From Argyresthia goedartella (taxonomy: Eukaryota; Arthropoda; Insecta; Lepidoptera; Argyresthiidae), in contig OX463815.1 in NCBI GenBank assembly GCA_949825045.1, positions 17,105,231 to 17,169,230 on the forward strand: 64,000 nucleotides of DNA, in the 5' to 3' direction. Numbering within the stretch: the stretch's first letter is position 1; each line of letters opens with the position of its first letter. A program made the translations under genes and the position numbers. The notes below the pieces were generated by a model. It was not told the origin of the DNA. It ran no database searches and saw nothing but the letters and a program-made list of their open reading frames with translations. Below, in pieces: positions 52,687-63,860 of this stretch.

Positions 52687-53303
52687 ATGACGGAAAATCA
52701 GCAGAACGAGGTACCGACCCTCGCCGCCGAAAATATGGCACCTCTGCAACCCCAGGTTGATCATACGGACAGGATTTACAAGGCTTTAAGATTAGTGCCT
52801 GAGTTTGATGGAAACTCTAATGTCCTGATAAGATTTTTGAACATTTGCGATCAGCTTGTGCTCACATATGTCAATCCAGCCCCAGGCAACGAACTAAACA
52901 ACTATGCTATGTTAAATGGCATATTGAATAAAGTAAAAGGACCCGCCGCTAGAACACTAGCAACGAACGGCGTAGCCTCAGACTGGAATGGCATAAGGAA
53001 TGCATTGATAAATTCATTCTCAGACCATCGTGATGAATCTGCTCTATATACGGATCTATCAATGTTGTGTCAAGGCAATGATACCCCACACGTTTACTAT
53101 GAACGTGTCCAAAATCAACTCAATACCATCATGACCTATGTCGAACTGCATGACGAAGTTTCAACTACTGTGGAAGCGAAACGAACTTTGTATAAAAAGT
53201 TAGCGCTTCAGACATACCTGAAGGGTTTGAAAGAACCACTAGGCTCTCGAATTAGATGCATGCGACCCCCAACCTTAGAGAAAGCCCTGGAGTTTGCTCA
53301 AGA
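52687..53303 (+). pseudogene. gag: Gag of the errantivirus-like element, N-terminal part, split by an insertion
   Basis: ATG at 52687, about 205 codons: an N-terminal acidic/Gln-rich region, then LVPEFDGNSNVLIRFLNICD, LVLTYVNPAP and helical capsid-like sequence ending in LEKALEFAQ. This matches Ty3/gypsy errantivirus capsid organisation. At 53303 the BEL/Pao LTR begins, and the open frame runs 26 residues into it. A short stretch of gag frame resumes after 58514 and then passes into pol, so the C-terminal gag and protease coding DNA is absent. The copy cannot produce normal particles by itself. Confidence 0.85.
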
Positions 53304-53845
53304 GTTCGATTCAAAATCGATATTCGATCGATGGTTTCGGAACGGCCATTTTGAATTTGACGTTGCTGCCAACCTTGCAGTTTTTTGACAACTGACAGAC
53401 GAAAGACCTCGCAATGTAACGCGTATTGATTAGGGCATTGAAATTAAATCGCAAGCCATCTGGATTGTATTCGGGTTCCCCTCAGGATTGTCTATATAGC
53501 TGAGTGTTTTGTGGTTCCCCGAACCAGATAAAGTTCGCATTTACGTGGCCGATTGGTTTTTCCCACGTAACATAACCTGTGTTGGAACACTGTGCTCGTC
53601 GAAGCTGGCCTGCCAGCCATACCTGGTTGGCTGAAGAACCTGTCTACCAAGAAGAGCCTAGGGTGCACCCGGGCCTTGCAGAGAGACAGGAGTTTGACGG
53701 GAACGAAGCACAGACCAGGTCAGATAGATTCATAATTAATAGCTCGGTGAATCGCCGACGTTCACACTTCTTGGCATCTGATCGCTACGCTACCTCGTAG
53801 CTGATGGGCCCCTGCGAGGTCATTGGGTGCCGAGAAGCCTGAACA
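53304..53845 (+). repeat. 5' LTR of the nested BEL/Pao element
   Basis: 542 bp; lacks the first T seen in the 3' LTR. Near-identical to 57972-58514 (a G/A difference at about 53333). Confidence 0.9.
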
Positions 53846-54382
53846 TTTTGGTAGCAGAGCGTGGTTTCCTGAGATTTGCAGCCGTCAAGGGCTCCAGGAA
53901 CCCACGATTTGGGACTATCAATCTGTAGGTATAGGCGGTTATTAGCTAACTTGGTGTTGTTCCTGTATCCACATAGATTGGTAGTATTGTAAGCTATAGG
54001 TCTATTGCTGGTAGTAGACAGACAGATATTGAGTTGAAATTTGCATTGAAGTACCAGTTAGTCAATCTATTAGTGGTCTAGTAATGCTAATGAATGTTTG
54101 GTTAACATAGGTAGTTACATCTATTGATAGCAGGCTATTACATTGTTTTCAGTTTATAGCAATTTATAACTTGAACTAATATTGACTATCTGTGTGTGTT
54201 ATAATGATATAGGGAAACTAAATTGTATTACAGAATTTATATAGATATAAAACTCGGTTCCTATTGTTTAAGGAAAACAGCATTGTTTAAGTTGTGGTTT
54301 AGGGTTCCCTCGTTTGGGTTATGGACTGGAGGGTCCAATATAATTGAGTTACTGCAAATTGTGAGTAAGTATCGTTCCGATC

Positions 54383-56410
54383 ATGTCGTTATCTGAAATA
54401 CAGAAGGGTGTTTCTAAGGAACTCAGATGGTTTTCCTCCGCACACGGTCTGATAGACCGTTTAGATAGGCATGATGTGGTATTGGAGCGGTCTATGGACG
54501 TTAAGGAACGTTACAACAGGGTGCTCGAATTGGCCGCGCAGGCGGAATCAGTTGATGGTTGCGCACCTGACAGGCTGCCACGGTTGCTAGGGGATGTCGA
54601 CCAATGTATGGAGATGGCAGCTGCTATCACGCAGAAGGCTGCGGACATACGTAGACAGCGCGAGTCCAGCCATGGTGGTGACATTGAAGCACCTCTGCCG
54701 CTTCAGGGTTCAGGGTCCAGGTTACCGGCCATAACTATGCCTACTTTTGACGGAGTGTCCGGTGAATGGATGAGCTTCATCAATCTGTTCGACAGTTTGG
54801 TGCACATGCGATCGGACATTACCAAGTCTGTCAAGATGGCTCAGCTGGTGGCAGCATTGAGGGGTGAGCCTAGGGAGCTGGTCGCTCATTTGACAGTTAC
54901 GGAGGGTAACTATGAAACGGCCAGACAATTGTTGGTCAGACGTTACCATAACAAACGGAGGTTGGCCGATGCCCAACTGAACCGTTTGTTTAGTATCCCG
55001 GTTGTGAACAAGGTCGGGGCCATACAGACGGAGTTTTTGAACCCGTTGTTGTCCGTCACCAAGGCCCTAGAGAATCTTGGACTTCCGGTTGGTGAATGGT
55101 CGTACCTACTGCTGTACATTGTACTTTCCCGCCTACCCGCTGACGTGCAGACTCGTTTCGAACAGTCTCACGGGAGGTCGGCCGAGGACCTGCCCGCCTT
55201 CTCCGACTTGGTCGGATTCTTGGAAGAGGAGGCTCGACGGGCAGAGAATTTGGGGTTGACGGTCACCCATCCTTCGGAGCCACAGAGAGCTGCCGGGAGC
55301 GCTGTGAGTAGGGGCCCTCCGACGAGGAAGGACCGCACCAACCGGCAGTCGTATGGGACTGTGAGTGCATTGACCCCACATAGTGAGACCTGCCCATGTT
55401 GTAGGCAGATTGGCCATGCTGTGGCCAATTGCAATAAGTTCGGGGAACTTAGGGTTGAGGGACGGCGCCGGATGGCCAAGCAGCGGAGCTGGTGTTTCCT
55501 GTGCCTCGGGCCACACATGGCTAGGGACTGCACGCGCACAAAATTGTGCGGATATTGTGGTGGGGCCCACAACAATCTGTTGTGCATGAACCGGTCCGGC
55601 CAACAGCCACCACAGGGCCGTACCCAGGGTGACACGGCATGGGGCCCTGAGAATTCGTTTGCGACTCGGAGCGCAACTCAGGAGCCAACGTCCCCACGTC
55701 CACAGGGCCGTACCCAGGGTGATACGGAATGGGGCCCTGAGAATTCGTTTGCGACTTGGAGCGCAACTCAGGGGCCAATGTCCCCACGTGCACAGGGCGG
55801 TACTAGGGTGCAGGGCCGCACTCAGGGTCATCACATGGGGGGCCCTGAGTTTTCGGTTGCGACTCAGCATCCGACTCAGCGGGCAATGGGGCCACAAGCA
55901 CGCAGCCACCCAGGGGTGCAGGGCCGCACTCAGGGTCATCACATAGGGGGCCCTGAGTTTTCGGTTGCGACTCAGCATCCGACTCAGCGGGACATTGGGT
56001 ATGTTGAGCAGGCCGTAACGGGCGGGTGGCATGGGACACCTTCGAGCTATGCGGATGCGGTTCGGACGCCGCCTCAGTTGTCGCCCCGCTCGTCGCCTCG
56101 TCCTCGTCGGTCGCATGTGATGTCCCCCCCGCTCATGGAGCGGCCACGGTTGAATTCACGCCCACCCCCCTTCGGGGGGCGTCGTAGGGTGGCAATGGAA
56201 CCGGCGCGTGGGCCATTTGTACAATGGGACCCTCTGGCGTATAGCTGCCTACCTGATCGGTTACAGGCACAGTGGGGCCCCGGGGCCCTCGCTAGGAATT
56301 TGCGGCCCAACAATTTGTTGCCCCCCAACCGGAGACGGTGGTGTTACCGATCGCCTCTGTGCTTGTTTGGGATTTGGCGGGCAACCCAACATACGTTCGC
56401 GCCCTATTAG
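54383..56410 (+). CDS. gag: Gag of the nested BEL/Pao element
   Basis: 675 codons from ATG 54383. An N-terminal coiled region is followed by the DUF1759 gag domain (ITMPTFDGVSGEWMSFINLF) and a helical stretch to about residue 290. Zinc knuckle-like clusters come next: CPCCRQIGHAVANC, CFLCLGPHMARDC, CGYCGGAHNNLLC. Then a Gly/Gln-rich linker made of tandem repeats: two 30-residue units starting QGRTQGDT and two 36-residue units starting VQGRTQGHH. The ORF ends about 23 codons after a frame change near 56340; the protease start continues in the -1 frame. It is much GC-richer than the flanking errantivirus DNA, as expected for a foreign insertion. Confidence 0.9.
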   Translation: MSLSEIQKGVSKELRWFSSAHGLIDRLDRHDVVLERSMDVKERYNRVLELAAQAESVDGCAPDRLPRLLGDVDQCMEMAAAITQKAADIRRQRESSHGGDIEAPLPLQGSGSRLPAITMPTFDGVSGEWMSFINLFDSLVHMRSDITKSVKMAQLVAALRGEPRELVAHLTVTEGNYETARQLLVRRYHNKRRLADAQLNRLFSIPVVNKVGAIQTEFLNPLLSVTKALENLGLPVGEWSYLLLYIVLSRLPADVQTRFEQSHGRSAEDLPAFSDLVGFLEEEARRAENLGLTVTHPSEPQRAAGSAVSRGPPTRKDRTNRQSYGTVSALTPHSETCPCCRQIGHAVANCNKFGELRVEGRRRMAKQRSWCFLCLGPHMARDCTRTKLCGYCGGAHNNLLCMNRSGQQPPQGRTQGDTAWGPENSFATRSATQEPTSPRPQGRTQGDTEWGPENSFATWSATQGPMSPRAQGGTRVQGRTQGHHMGGPEFSVATQHPTQRAMGPQARSHPGVQGRTQGHHIGGPEFSVATQHPTQRDIGYVEQAVTGGWHGTPSSYADAVRTPPQLSPRSSPRPRRSHVMSPPLMERPRLNSRPPPFGGRRRVAMEPARGPFVQWDPLAYSCLPDRLQAQWGPGALARNLRPNNLLPPNRRRWCYRSPLCLFGIWRATQHTFAPY

Positions 56411-57939
56411 ATTCTGGAGCTCAGGGCTGCATTGTATCGAATGATTTAGCAAAATAGTTGGGCCTCAATATAAATAATGTATCGCTGCCGAGGAAATTGG
56501 CCCCTGCTGGGGATTACAGGGCAACCCTTCACGGGTTTTGTGATGCCTCTGAACGAGGGTTTGCGGCAGCGGTTTATTTGCGAACCGTCACCTCCACCGG
56601 GGAGGTCGACGTGCGTTTGGTTTTGGCAAAAAGCAAGGTAGCGCCTATTCGGACAAGGATGACGATTCCAAAACTGGAACTGTCCGGGGCTGCTCTTTTG
56701 ACCAAACTTTTGAATCACACTCTAACAGTGTTGCGTGGGTCAGTGGGTTCGGAGGATACGGTGTACGCGTGGACGTACAGCCAGATTGTTTTGTGCTGGA
56801 TGAAGGCTTCGGTCCATAACTTAGAGGTTTTTGTTGCGAACCGTGTCTCCCAGATTGTGTCGTCTGAGGTCCCACTGACCTGGAGACATGTACCAGGAGA
56901 ATTGAACCCGTCTGATTGTGCATCCAGGGGATGTCGGGCTCCTGAACTCGTTAGACACCATTTGTGGTGGGGACCACCCTGGCTTGCCAGGAGAGAATCG
57001 GACTGGCCCCACAGCCATGTAGTAGTATCTTCGGATCATGGCCCCAGAGCGGCCGTGCATGTTACCCAGAAGGCTGAGGACCCTGACGCCGGGTTTCTGC
57101 TGGACCGGTATAGCTCATGTGTGTTTGTTTGTTTATCCACCAAGGCGGTACATCTCGAGCTCGTTGCTGATCTCTCGACAGAGGCTTTCATTGCTTGTTT
57201 GGATAGGTTTGTTTCTCGAAGGGGACTTCCAACTTTGATCCGCTCTGATAACGGCACTAACTACGTCGGTGCGGAACGATACTTACGAGAGATAGACAAC
57301 TTTTTGAATGTAAATAAAGTGGATATTGGAACGGCCCTCTCCCGTCGGGGTATACAGTGGACCTTCAGCCCACCGAGTTGCCCCCACTGGGGTGGGATTT
57401 TTGAGGCCGTAGTTAAGTCAGCTAAGACGCACTTGGGGCGTATAGTAGGTCAGACCGCGCTGACTTTTGAGGAGCTCGCGACATTGTTTTGTAAGATCGA
57501 GGCCGTTCTCAATTCGCGACCGTTGTGTCCGCTCAGCTCGGATCCAAATGACCTGGAGGCTCTGACCCCAGGCCATTTCTTGATAGGACAGCCACTTAAC
57601 GCGTTGCCCGAGCACCCCTTCGAGGGAGTGAAATTGTATCGGTTGTCAAGGTATCAGATGTTGAAGCAGTTTACTCAGAATTTCTGGAAGCGTTGGTCGC
57701 TCGAGTATCTGCATATCTTACAACAGCGCCTTAAGTGGACTGACAAAACCAGCCCCCCTAGTGTTGGTGACCTCGTTCTGGTTAAGGATGCTAACCTACC
57801 GCCACTACGTTGGCGCAGGGGGCGCATTGTTAACTTGTTCCCTGGCAAGGACGGGACCCCCCGGTCTGCAGAGGTTCTAGTAGGAGGCTCGGTTCTAAAA
57901 CGAGCGGTAGCAACGTTGTCTCGGCTGCCCGTAGATTAG
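56341..57939 (+). pseudogene. pol: Pol remnant of the nested BEL/Pao element (protease start, RNase H part, integrase)
   Basis: From 56341 in the -1 frame: VLPIASVLVWDLAGNPTYV and ALLDSGAQGCIVSN (aspartic protease active site), then a TAG at 56455-56457. The open frame 56458-57939 reads a short linker, then LHGFCDASERGFAAAVYLRT (RNase H-like), PKLELSGAALLTKLL, and integrase core blocks CVFVCLSTKAVHLELV, IRSDNGTNYVGAE, CPHWGGIFEAVVKSAK (E). The C-terminal domain follows (GDLVLVKDANLPPLRWRRG). Missing by deletion: protease remainder and the entire RT, and the integrase zinc domain with its first catalytic D (joint near LLDRYSS/CVFVC, about 57117). Confidence 0.85.
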
Positions 57940-57971
57940 GGGACAGGTGGGTGCCTGTCCGGGCGGGTGAT

Positions 57972-58514
57972 TGTTCGATTCAAAATCGATATTCGATCGA
58001 TGATTTCGGAACGGCCATTTTGAATTTGACGTTGCTGCCAACCTTGCAGTTTTTTGACAACTGACAGACGAAAGACCTCGCAATGTAACGCGTATTGATT
58101 AGGGCATTGAAATTAAATCGCAAGCCATCTGGATTGTATTCGGGTTCCCCTCAGGATTGTCTATATAGCTGAGTGTTTTGTGGTTCCCCGAACCAGATAA
58201 AGTTCGCATTTACGTGGCCGATTGGTTTTTCCCACGTAACATAACCTGTGTTGGAACACTGTGCTCGTCGAAGCTGGCCTGCCAGCCATACCTGGTTGGC
58301 TGAAGAACCTGTCTACCAAGAAGAGCCTAGGGTGCACCCGGGCCTTGCAGAGAGACAGGAGTTTGACGGGAACGAAGCACAGACCAGGTCAGATAGATTC
58401 ATAATTAATAGCTCGGTGAATCGCCGACGTTCACACTTCTTGGCATCTGATCGCTACGCTACCTCGTAGCTGATGGGCCCCTGCGAGGTCATTGGGTGCC
58501 GAGAAGCCTGAACA
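57972..58514 (+). repeat. 3' LTR of the nested BEL/Pao element
   Basis: 543 bp, preceded by GGGGACAGGTGGG and a GGGCGGGTGA purine-rich tract. Confidence 0.9.
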
Positions 58515-58544
58515 GGAATTAAACGTAATGTACCTACAGAACAA

Positions 58545-61508
58545 AGAACCGAGAAAATTCCCGTGCACACTAAGACATACAGATACCCCCAAATTCACAA
58601 AAAGGAAGTTCAATCTCAGATTCAAAAAATATTAGACCAGGGTATGATCAGACCCTCAAATTCCGCATGGAGTGCCCCTATTTGGATAGTACCAAAAAAG
58701 GTAGACGCCTCCGGTAAAACCAAGTGGAGACTAGTAGTTGACTTTAGAAAACTTAACGAAAAGACAATCGACGATAGGTACCCCATTCCCAACATAAGCG
58801 ACATCCTAGACAAGTTAGGAAATTGCCAGTACTTTTCTTGCCTAGACATGGCTAGCGGATTTTATCAATTGGAGACCCACCCTGATAGTATTCATAAAAC
58901 CGCGTTCAACGTAGATTGTGCCCCCGGACACTTCGAATTTTTACGCATGCCTATGGGACTAAAGAACTCTCCCTCAACATTCCAGCGCGTAATGGACAAC
59001 GTGCTTAGAGGCCTTCAAAATGTCATTTGCTTGGTGTACTTGGATGACGTTTTAGTATCTTCAACGTCATTACAGGAACATATCGTAAATCTGCGTAAAA
59101 TATTCCAGAGATTGCGAGAATCTAACTTCAAAATCCAGATGGACAAATCTGAATTTTTGAAGCATGAAACTCCCTACTTAGGTCACATTATCACCCCCGA
59201 CGGAGTCAAGCCCAACCCTGATAAAATTGCAGCAATCAAAAACTACCCCATCCCCAGAACCCCGAAGCAGATAAAAGGTTTTCTAGGATTGTTAGGCTAC
59301 TACAGACGATTTATACCAGACTTTGCTAAACTGACAAAACCTATGACAGTGTGCTTGAAAAAAGGTGCTAAAATAAACCTTACCCCCGACTACATAAAGT
59401 GCTTTGAACACTGTAAAACTCTATTGACGAATGACCCTATATTACGTTACCCCGACTTTACAAAAGACTTCATTTTGACAACTGACGCTTCGAACTTCGC
59501 CCTTGGTGCGATTCTCTCACAAGGACCGATAGGTACAGACCGACCCGTAGCATATGCGTCTAGGACCCTAAATAGTAGCGAAATTAACTACTCTACTATT
59601 GAGAAAGAGATGCTTGCAATCGTATGGGCTACCAAGTATTTCAGACCATACCTTTTTGGACGGAAGTTCAAAATAGTAACTGACCACCAGCCCCTTCAAT
59701 GGCTTATGAATTTAAAGGAGCCAAACTCTCGCCTCACCAGGTGGAGACTAAAACTCGCAGACTACGACTTCACAGTCGTCTACAAAAAAGGCAAGAACAA
59801 TACCAATGCCGATGCCCTATCGCGCGTCGAAATTCATAATGAAGAACTCGCTTCTATGATAGTGAACATCTCTTCCTCAGGGTCATCAACCATTACTGCC
59901 CCCGATGACAGACCATTTCTCAGCCAGTCATCCACGGATACCGCACCCAGTGAAACACCACTGAATAGCTACCTTCCACTCTTCACTGCACATTCAAACA
60001 CAGATATACCACCCCCCGGAGACGCCTCCATTCACGTCAACTCACCCGCTGAAACAGTTCATACCAGTGTGGAGAATCCCATACTCAACTTGCCCATTTC
60101 AGATAAACCTCTGAATAAATTCGGTAAACAACTTGTGATAAAAATTGTCCCCACTTCCGCTTGCCAGCGCCCAAAAATAGTTAAACCTTTTGAGACCTTC
60201 CAAAGAACATACGTTGAAATTACAGAGAGTAATTTTGAGGATAAGTTAATTGATGTCGTAAATAGATACATCGACCCCAAGCTTCGAACAGCCATATTAT
60301 TACAACCCCCTGAAAAAATGTACGACATTGTCCCTGTCATACAGAGAACTTTCAAAAGTTCCTCTATGAACTTAGTTCTGGTGAAACATGAACTTGAAAA
60401 TTTACCTGAATATTTGACCCAACAGAGCATCATTCAAAATTATCATGAAGGAAAAACCAATCACCGTGGCATAAATGAAACATTCCTGTCACTGTACCAC
60501 CGATACTTTTGGCCCAAGTTAAAAAAAAGCATTACAAAATTCATTAGCAACTGTAACATATGTAGTTCCGCGAAATACGACCGTAATCCATTGCGCCCTC
60601 AATTACAAATTGTCCCGCCACCGACAAAACCTTTCAAATTAGTACATGCAGATGTGTTAACCATTGAACAGGAAAAGTACTTCACCATCATAGATGCCTT
60701 CTCAAAATTTGCTTAAGCCTATAAAATCCCGGATAGCACTGCCCCCAGCATAGTTAAAGCCCTATTAACTTTCAGCTCACATTATAGTTTTCCTATGACC
60801 TTAACAACGGACCAAGGAACCGAGTTCACAAATCAGGTCGTTTCAGAACTGTTAAAGTTACACAAAGTCCAACACCATACCACCGCAGCTCATGCCCCTA
60901 ACGAAAATGGTATGATAGAACGATTTCATAGTACACTCCTGGAGCACCTTAGATTATTAAAAATTCAGCACAGAAATGAACCTACCCAAAATCTTGTTCC
61001 ATACGCCATTATAGCATACAATAGCTCTATACATAGTCTTACTAAATGCAGACCCTTTGATCTTGTAACTGGACATTTTGACATGAACTTGACTGAAAGA
61101 TTACTACAACAGTACCTACAGGAACATCGCAATAAAATGGATACAATCTACCATATCATACATGACTCATCAACAGCTGAACGTACCGCGCTGACGTCAC
61201 AACGCAACGACAGTAGAGAACCCATTTTAAATTACAGACGAAACGAGGAAATATTCATACGGAACCCGGCAGCTGCTAGACAAAAACTCGCACCACGTTT
61301 CACCCATGACAAAGTCGTCTCAAACTTACCCATTCATATTTACACCTCAAAGAAACGTGGACCCATAGCCAAAAATCGAATAGAGAGACCTTTAAAACAT
61401 AGATCACTTGACTTGTTACAGGATCTTACTAACCCTGACCAGCCAGGCCCCAGCTCAAGACATCCGGCTTGTCAGATTGGACGATGGACCCGGTATTTTG
61501 CCCTTTGA
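58545..61508 (+). pseudogene. pol: Pol of the errantivirus-like element, one internal stop
   Basis: After a short gag remnant (58515-58545) the frame enters pol just before RT (VHTKTYRYPQIHKKEVQSQ). Domains: RT (WRLVVDFRKLNEK, FSCLDMASGFYQ, MPMGLKNSPSTFQ, CLVYLDDVLV); RNase H (ILTTDASNFALGAILS, YSTIEKEMLAIVWATKYF, TDHQPLQWL, ADALSRVE); a long Ser/Pro-rich spacer; integrase zinc region (CNICSSAKYD) and core (LVHADVLTIEQEKYF, LTTDQGTEF, NGMIERFHSTLLEH). A TAA at 60714-60716 breaks the integrase core just after FSKFA; the same frame continues from there to 61508. Protease is absent. One stop and a deletion make it inactive. Confidence 0.9.
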
Positions 61509-63144
61509 CCTAGGCCCTACCAAGATCATATCCCATCACCATACATTCCTACAAGATATAGACCTTGACCTATTACAGACACATCTGACTACTACAAAAT
61601 CTCAACTAACTGCCGCAGCTAATAGTTTCAATAACGAGAACTATAGTTTATTCAAATATCAAATCATTCACCTATTCCATAAAATAGATAAGATATCCTC
61701 GCAACTCGATACCTTCCTACCTGAGAGAGCTAAGCGTGGCCTATTCAACCAATTAGGTAGTTTTATCAAAAGTATAACTGGTAACCTCGACTACAGCGAT
61801 GCTCTGAGGTATGAAAATATCCTTCAAAATTTACAGAAAAACGATCATGACTTATCTGAAAGTTTCAATAACCATATTTCCTTATACAAGGCAATGACGA
61901 TCCAACAAACTCAGATTTTAAATAACTTAACTACTAATCAGGCAAAGTTAGCGAAAGCGCTATCATATTTCATAAACAATTCCACCTCAGACAGAGTACA
62001 ACTGGCTCACTATACCCAGCTGACTCAGTTATTCGCCTTGATCAGCGAAAACGTACAAGACCTAAGTATGGAGATAGATAAGTTAGAGAATATATTAGCT
62101 TTTAGTCGTACAGGTAACTTGCACCATTCTATTTTATCACTTAATGATATCACCTATATGATAAGCAAATTAAACCTTTTGTATGAGCCTGAACAAATTT
62201 TAAAGTTAGATTTGAGATATTACTATGATTTGATTAGCTTAGGATGTTATTTTATAGATAAAAAGATCATGATTGTCCTTAAATTCCCTCTAACTACTAC
62301 ATCATCCTATAAACTATACAGACTCTGCCCAGTACCTAATACATTCCATAACGTCATCGTTCCCCCGTTCCCATTCCTAGCAACCAACTCCAAGGAGTAT
62401 GCGTACATAGAGGCAGAATGCCCGAAGGTCGACATCTGGTACATCTGCGAGCAACAGCTGAGCCACCAGATCCGCACGCAACGTGACTGTATCGACACCC
62501 TGATACACTTGCAAGAAATAGACGCAACATGCAGTACTACTCCTATCTTTAAGTCCAAGGAAGCGCTAACCGAGCTAGACAGTCAGCACTACATCATTTC
62601 GTTCCCGAAACCTACAAAAGTCGACATCTTCTGCGGACCACAGCAGCATCAGATCCTAGAAGGCAGTTTTCTAGCAACACTTCCTAGAAATTGCAGTATT
62701 CGAGCACCGAAATTCACTATTGCCAACTTCAATGATAAACTTCGTGGACAACCTGTCGAAATCATCATATTCCCACTGTCAACTTCGCTGTCGAAACCAT
62801 CTTCCGAGAATCGGCGACTTCAGTACCACCTGACCACAATCGATTTGAACAAATTGCACGATATCCAGAAACAAATTACAATGGAAATTCCGACGAAATC
62901 AATCACTTCGGACTTACTGACCACCTACCATACAACAATACCTATGTATGTACTGGTGACATTCTTCACAGTTGCACTGATTGCATTTTACCTGCGACAT
63001 AAGAAGACAAAGAAGTTGAACTCATCCGCTGAACCCAATTTGGAACTATCACCTCTAACTGAGACTACTACTCGTACTTCAGCCAGGAACCTATCTCCGG
63101 AAGAGAAAAGAGCCGCAATATTCGCCGTAGACATAGGCAAATAG
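61422..63144 (+). CDS. env: Envelope (F-protein-like) of the errantivirus-like element, open frame intact
   Basis: Open from about 61408 to TAG at 63144 (about 570 residues), overlapping the end of pol by about 100 nt in another frame. It has a furin-type site RAKR followed by a Gly/Phe-rich fusion-peptide-like segment (GLFNQLGSFIKSITGNLD), a long helical region, Cys-rich blocks and a single C-terminal membrane anchor (YVLVTFFTVALIAFYL) with a short basic tail. This layout is known for errantivirus Env related to baculovirus F proteins. There is no ATG before the first quarter of the frame, and a TTGTTACAG acceptor-like site ends at 61421, so translation probably needs a spliced mRNA. No stop or frameshift was found. 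Confidence 0.85.
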
Positions 63145-63165
63145 TTGCTCATCTTGGAGGGGAGG

Positions 63166-63503
63166 TGTTACGATGTCACCATCTACAATGAATCACCGAC
63201 CAGATGGATCACCTCATACGAGATTGCGAAAGACATGGAACCTTCTAGAACATCGATTCCGAATTTCATGAGAAATCTGACCGTGCATTTCATTTCCATC
63301 GTGGGACCGCCACCAGTTTTCCCAGTGCCTTTTTGCTAGAATCGCTCTTGCGAGAGGACCTTTAGTATAATTGCGGGATCAATCGCGATCACCCCTAATT
63401 TTAAGTGAATAGACTAAGAACATTTGTAACTTTCTACATTAAAGTTGTGAATGGACATATCTCGTCTTTTTAAAATCCCCTCTGACGGCCAGTACACGTA
63501 ATT
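63166..63503 (+). repeat. 3' LTR of the errantivirus-like element
   Basis: 338 bp, preceded by a purine tract and followed by target duplication TACA. Confidence 0.9.
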
Positions 63504-63507
63504 TACA

Positions 63508-63650
63508 GGAACATACATTGCTTCTGGCCCCACACTAGGATGCCTTGTATCGCGGGAACCAGAAACAGCGACGTCACACACATATAAACATCCATGTATG
63601 GGCCACACCACTGTGGGCCACACTGAGGATAGTTGGCTCGTACACCCGAA
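63508..63650 (-). repeat. Dispersed repeat, right part, carrying the errantivirus-like insertion
   Basis: GGAACATACATTGCTTCTGG and GGAACCAGAAACAGCGACGT match the reverse complement of 8523-8610. The left part of the same repeat is at 51775-51797. Confidence 0.65.
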
Positions 63651-63860
63651 GTAGTTGAGGATTATTTTGGTAGTTAAAGATGAGCACCAAGTAGACACGA
63701 GTAGTTTATTTTGCTGTTAATTGGTAACTAAATAATACTATGTACAATAAGATATAACATAAACTATGAAATGAAACCTAAGATATAAAAAGCAGGTGAA
63801 TGACGCGCACGGAATATGTACGCGTTGCTAGACCGTACAATCCAGGACCTGTTTTTTTTA
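63651..63860. other. Intergenic
   Basis: AT-rich; nothing recognised. Confidence 0.35.

Larger units (their letters stand above)
53304..58514 (+). mobile_element. BEL/Pao element nested in the errantivirus-like gag, internally deleted
   Basis: About 5.2 kb, with a 542 bp 5' LTR and a 543 bp 3' LTR that differ by a single substitution plus one missing 5' terminal base. LTRs run TGTTCGATTC...GCCTGAACA. The primer site TGGTAGCAGAG (from about 53849) matches the insect initiator Met tRNA end. It encodes gag with zinc knuckles, a piece of protease, part of RNase H and the integrase from its catalytic core on. RT and the integrase N-terminus are missing. No 5 bp target duplication is visible. Confidence 0.9.
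51798..63503 (+). mobile_element. Errantivirus-like (Ty3/gypsy with env) element, interrupted and damaged
   Basis: 338 bp LTRs (TGTTACG...GTAATT) flank the element; the 4 bp duplication TACA (51794-51797 and 63504-63507) is a YRYR-type site as usual for errantiviruses. The primer site TGGCGCAGCCGGTAG matches the tRNA-Ser form known in this group, and TTGGAGGGGAGG precedes the 3' LTR. Order: leader, gag (split and shortened), pol with one stop, env open. It is 11.7 kb including a 5.2 kb BEL/Pao element inserted in gag. A second defect is the missing gag end, nucleocapsid and protease. The LTRs differ at about five positions, so it is older than the other LTR elements here. Confidence 0.9.

Noticed and set aside
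53579..53800. Identical 73-codon frames in both BEL LTRs (53579-53800 and 58248-58469)
   Set aside because: The identity simply reflects the duplicated LTR sequence; no protein motif is present and LTRs are usually non-coding.
55133..56116. 327-codon minus-strand frame opposite the BEL gag linker
   Set aside because: It lies antisense to the repeated, GC-rich gag linker; its Arg/Pro-rich repeats mirror the gag repeats and no family fits.
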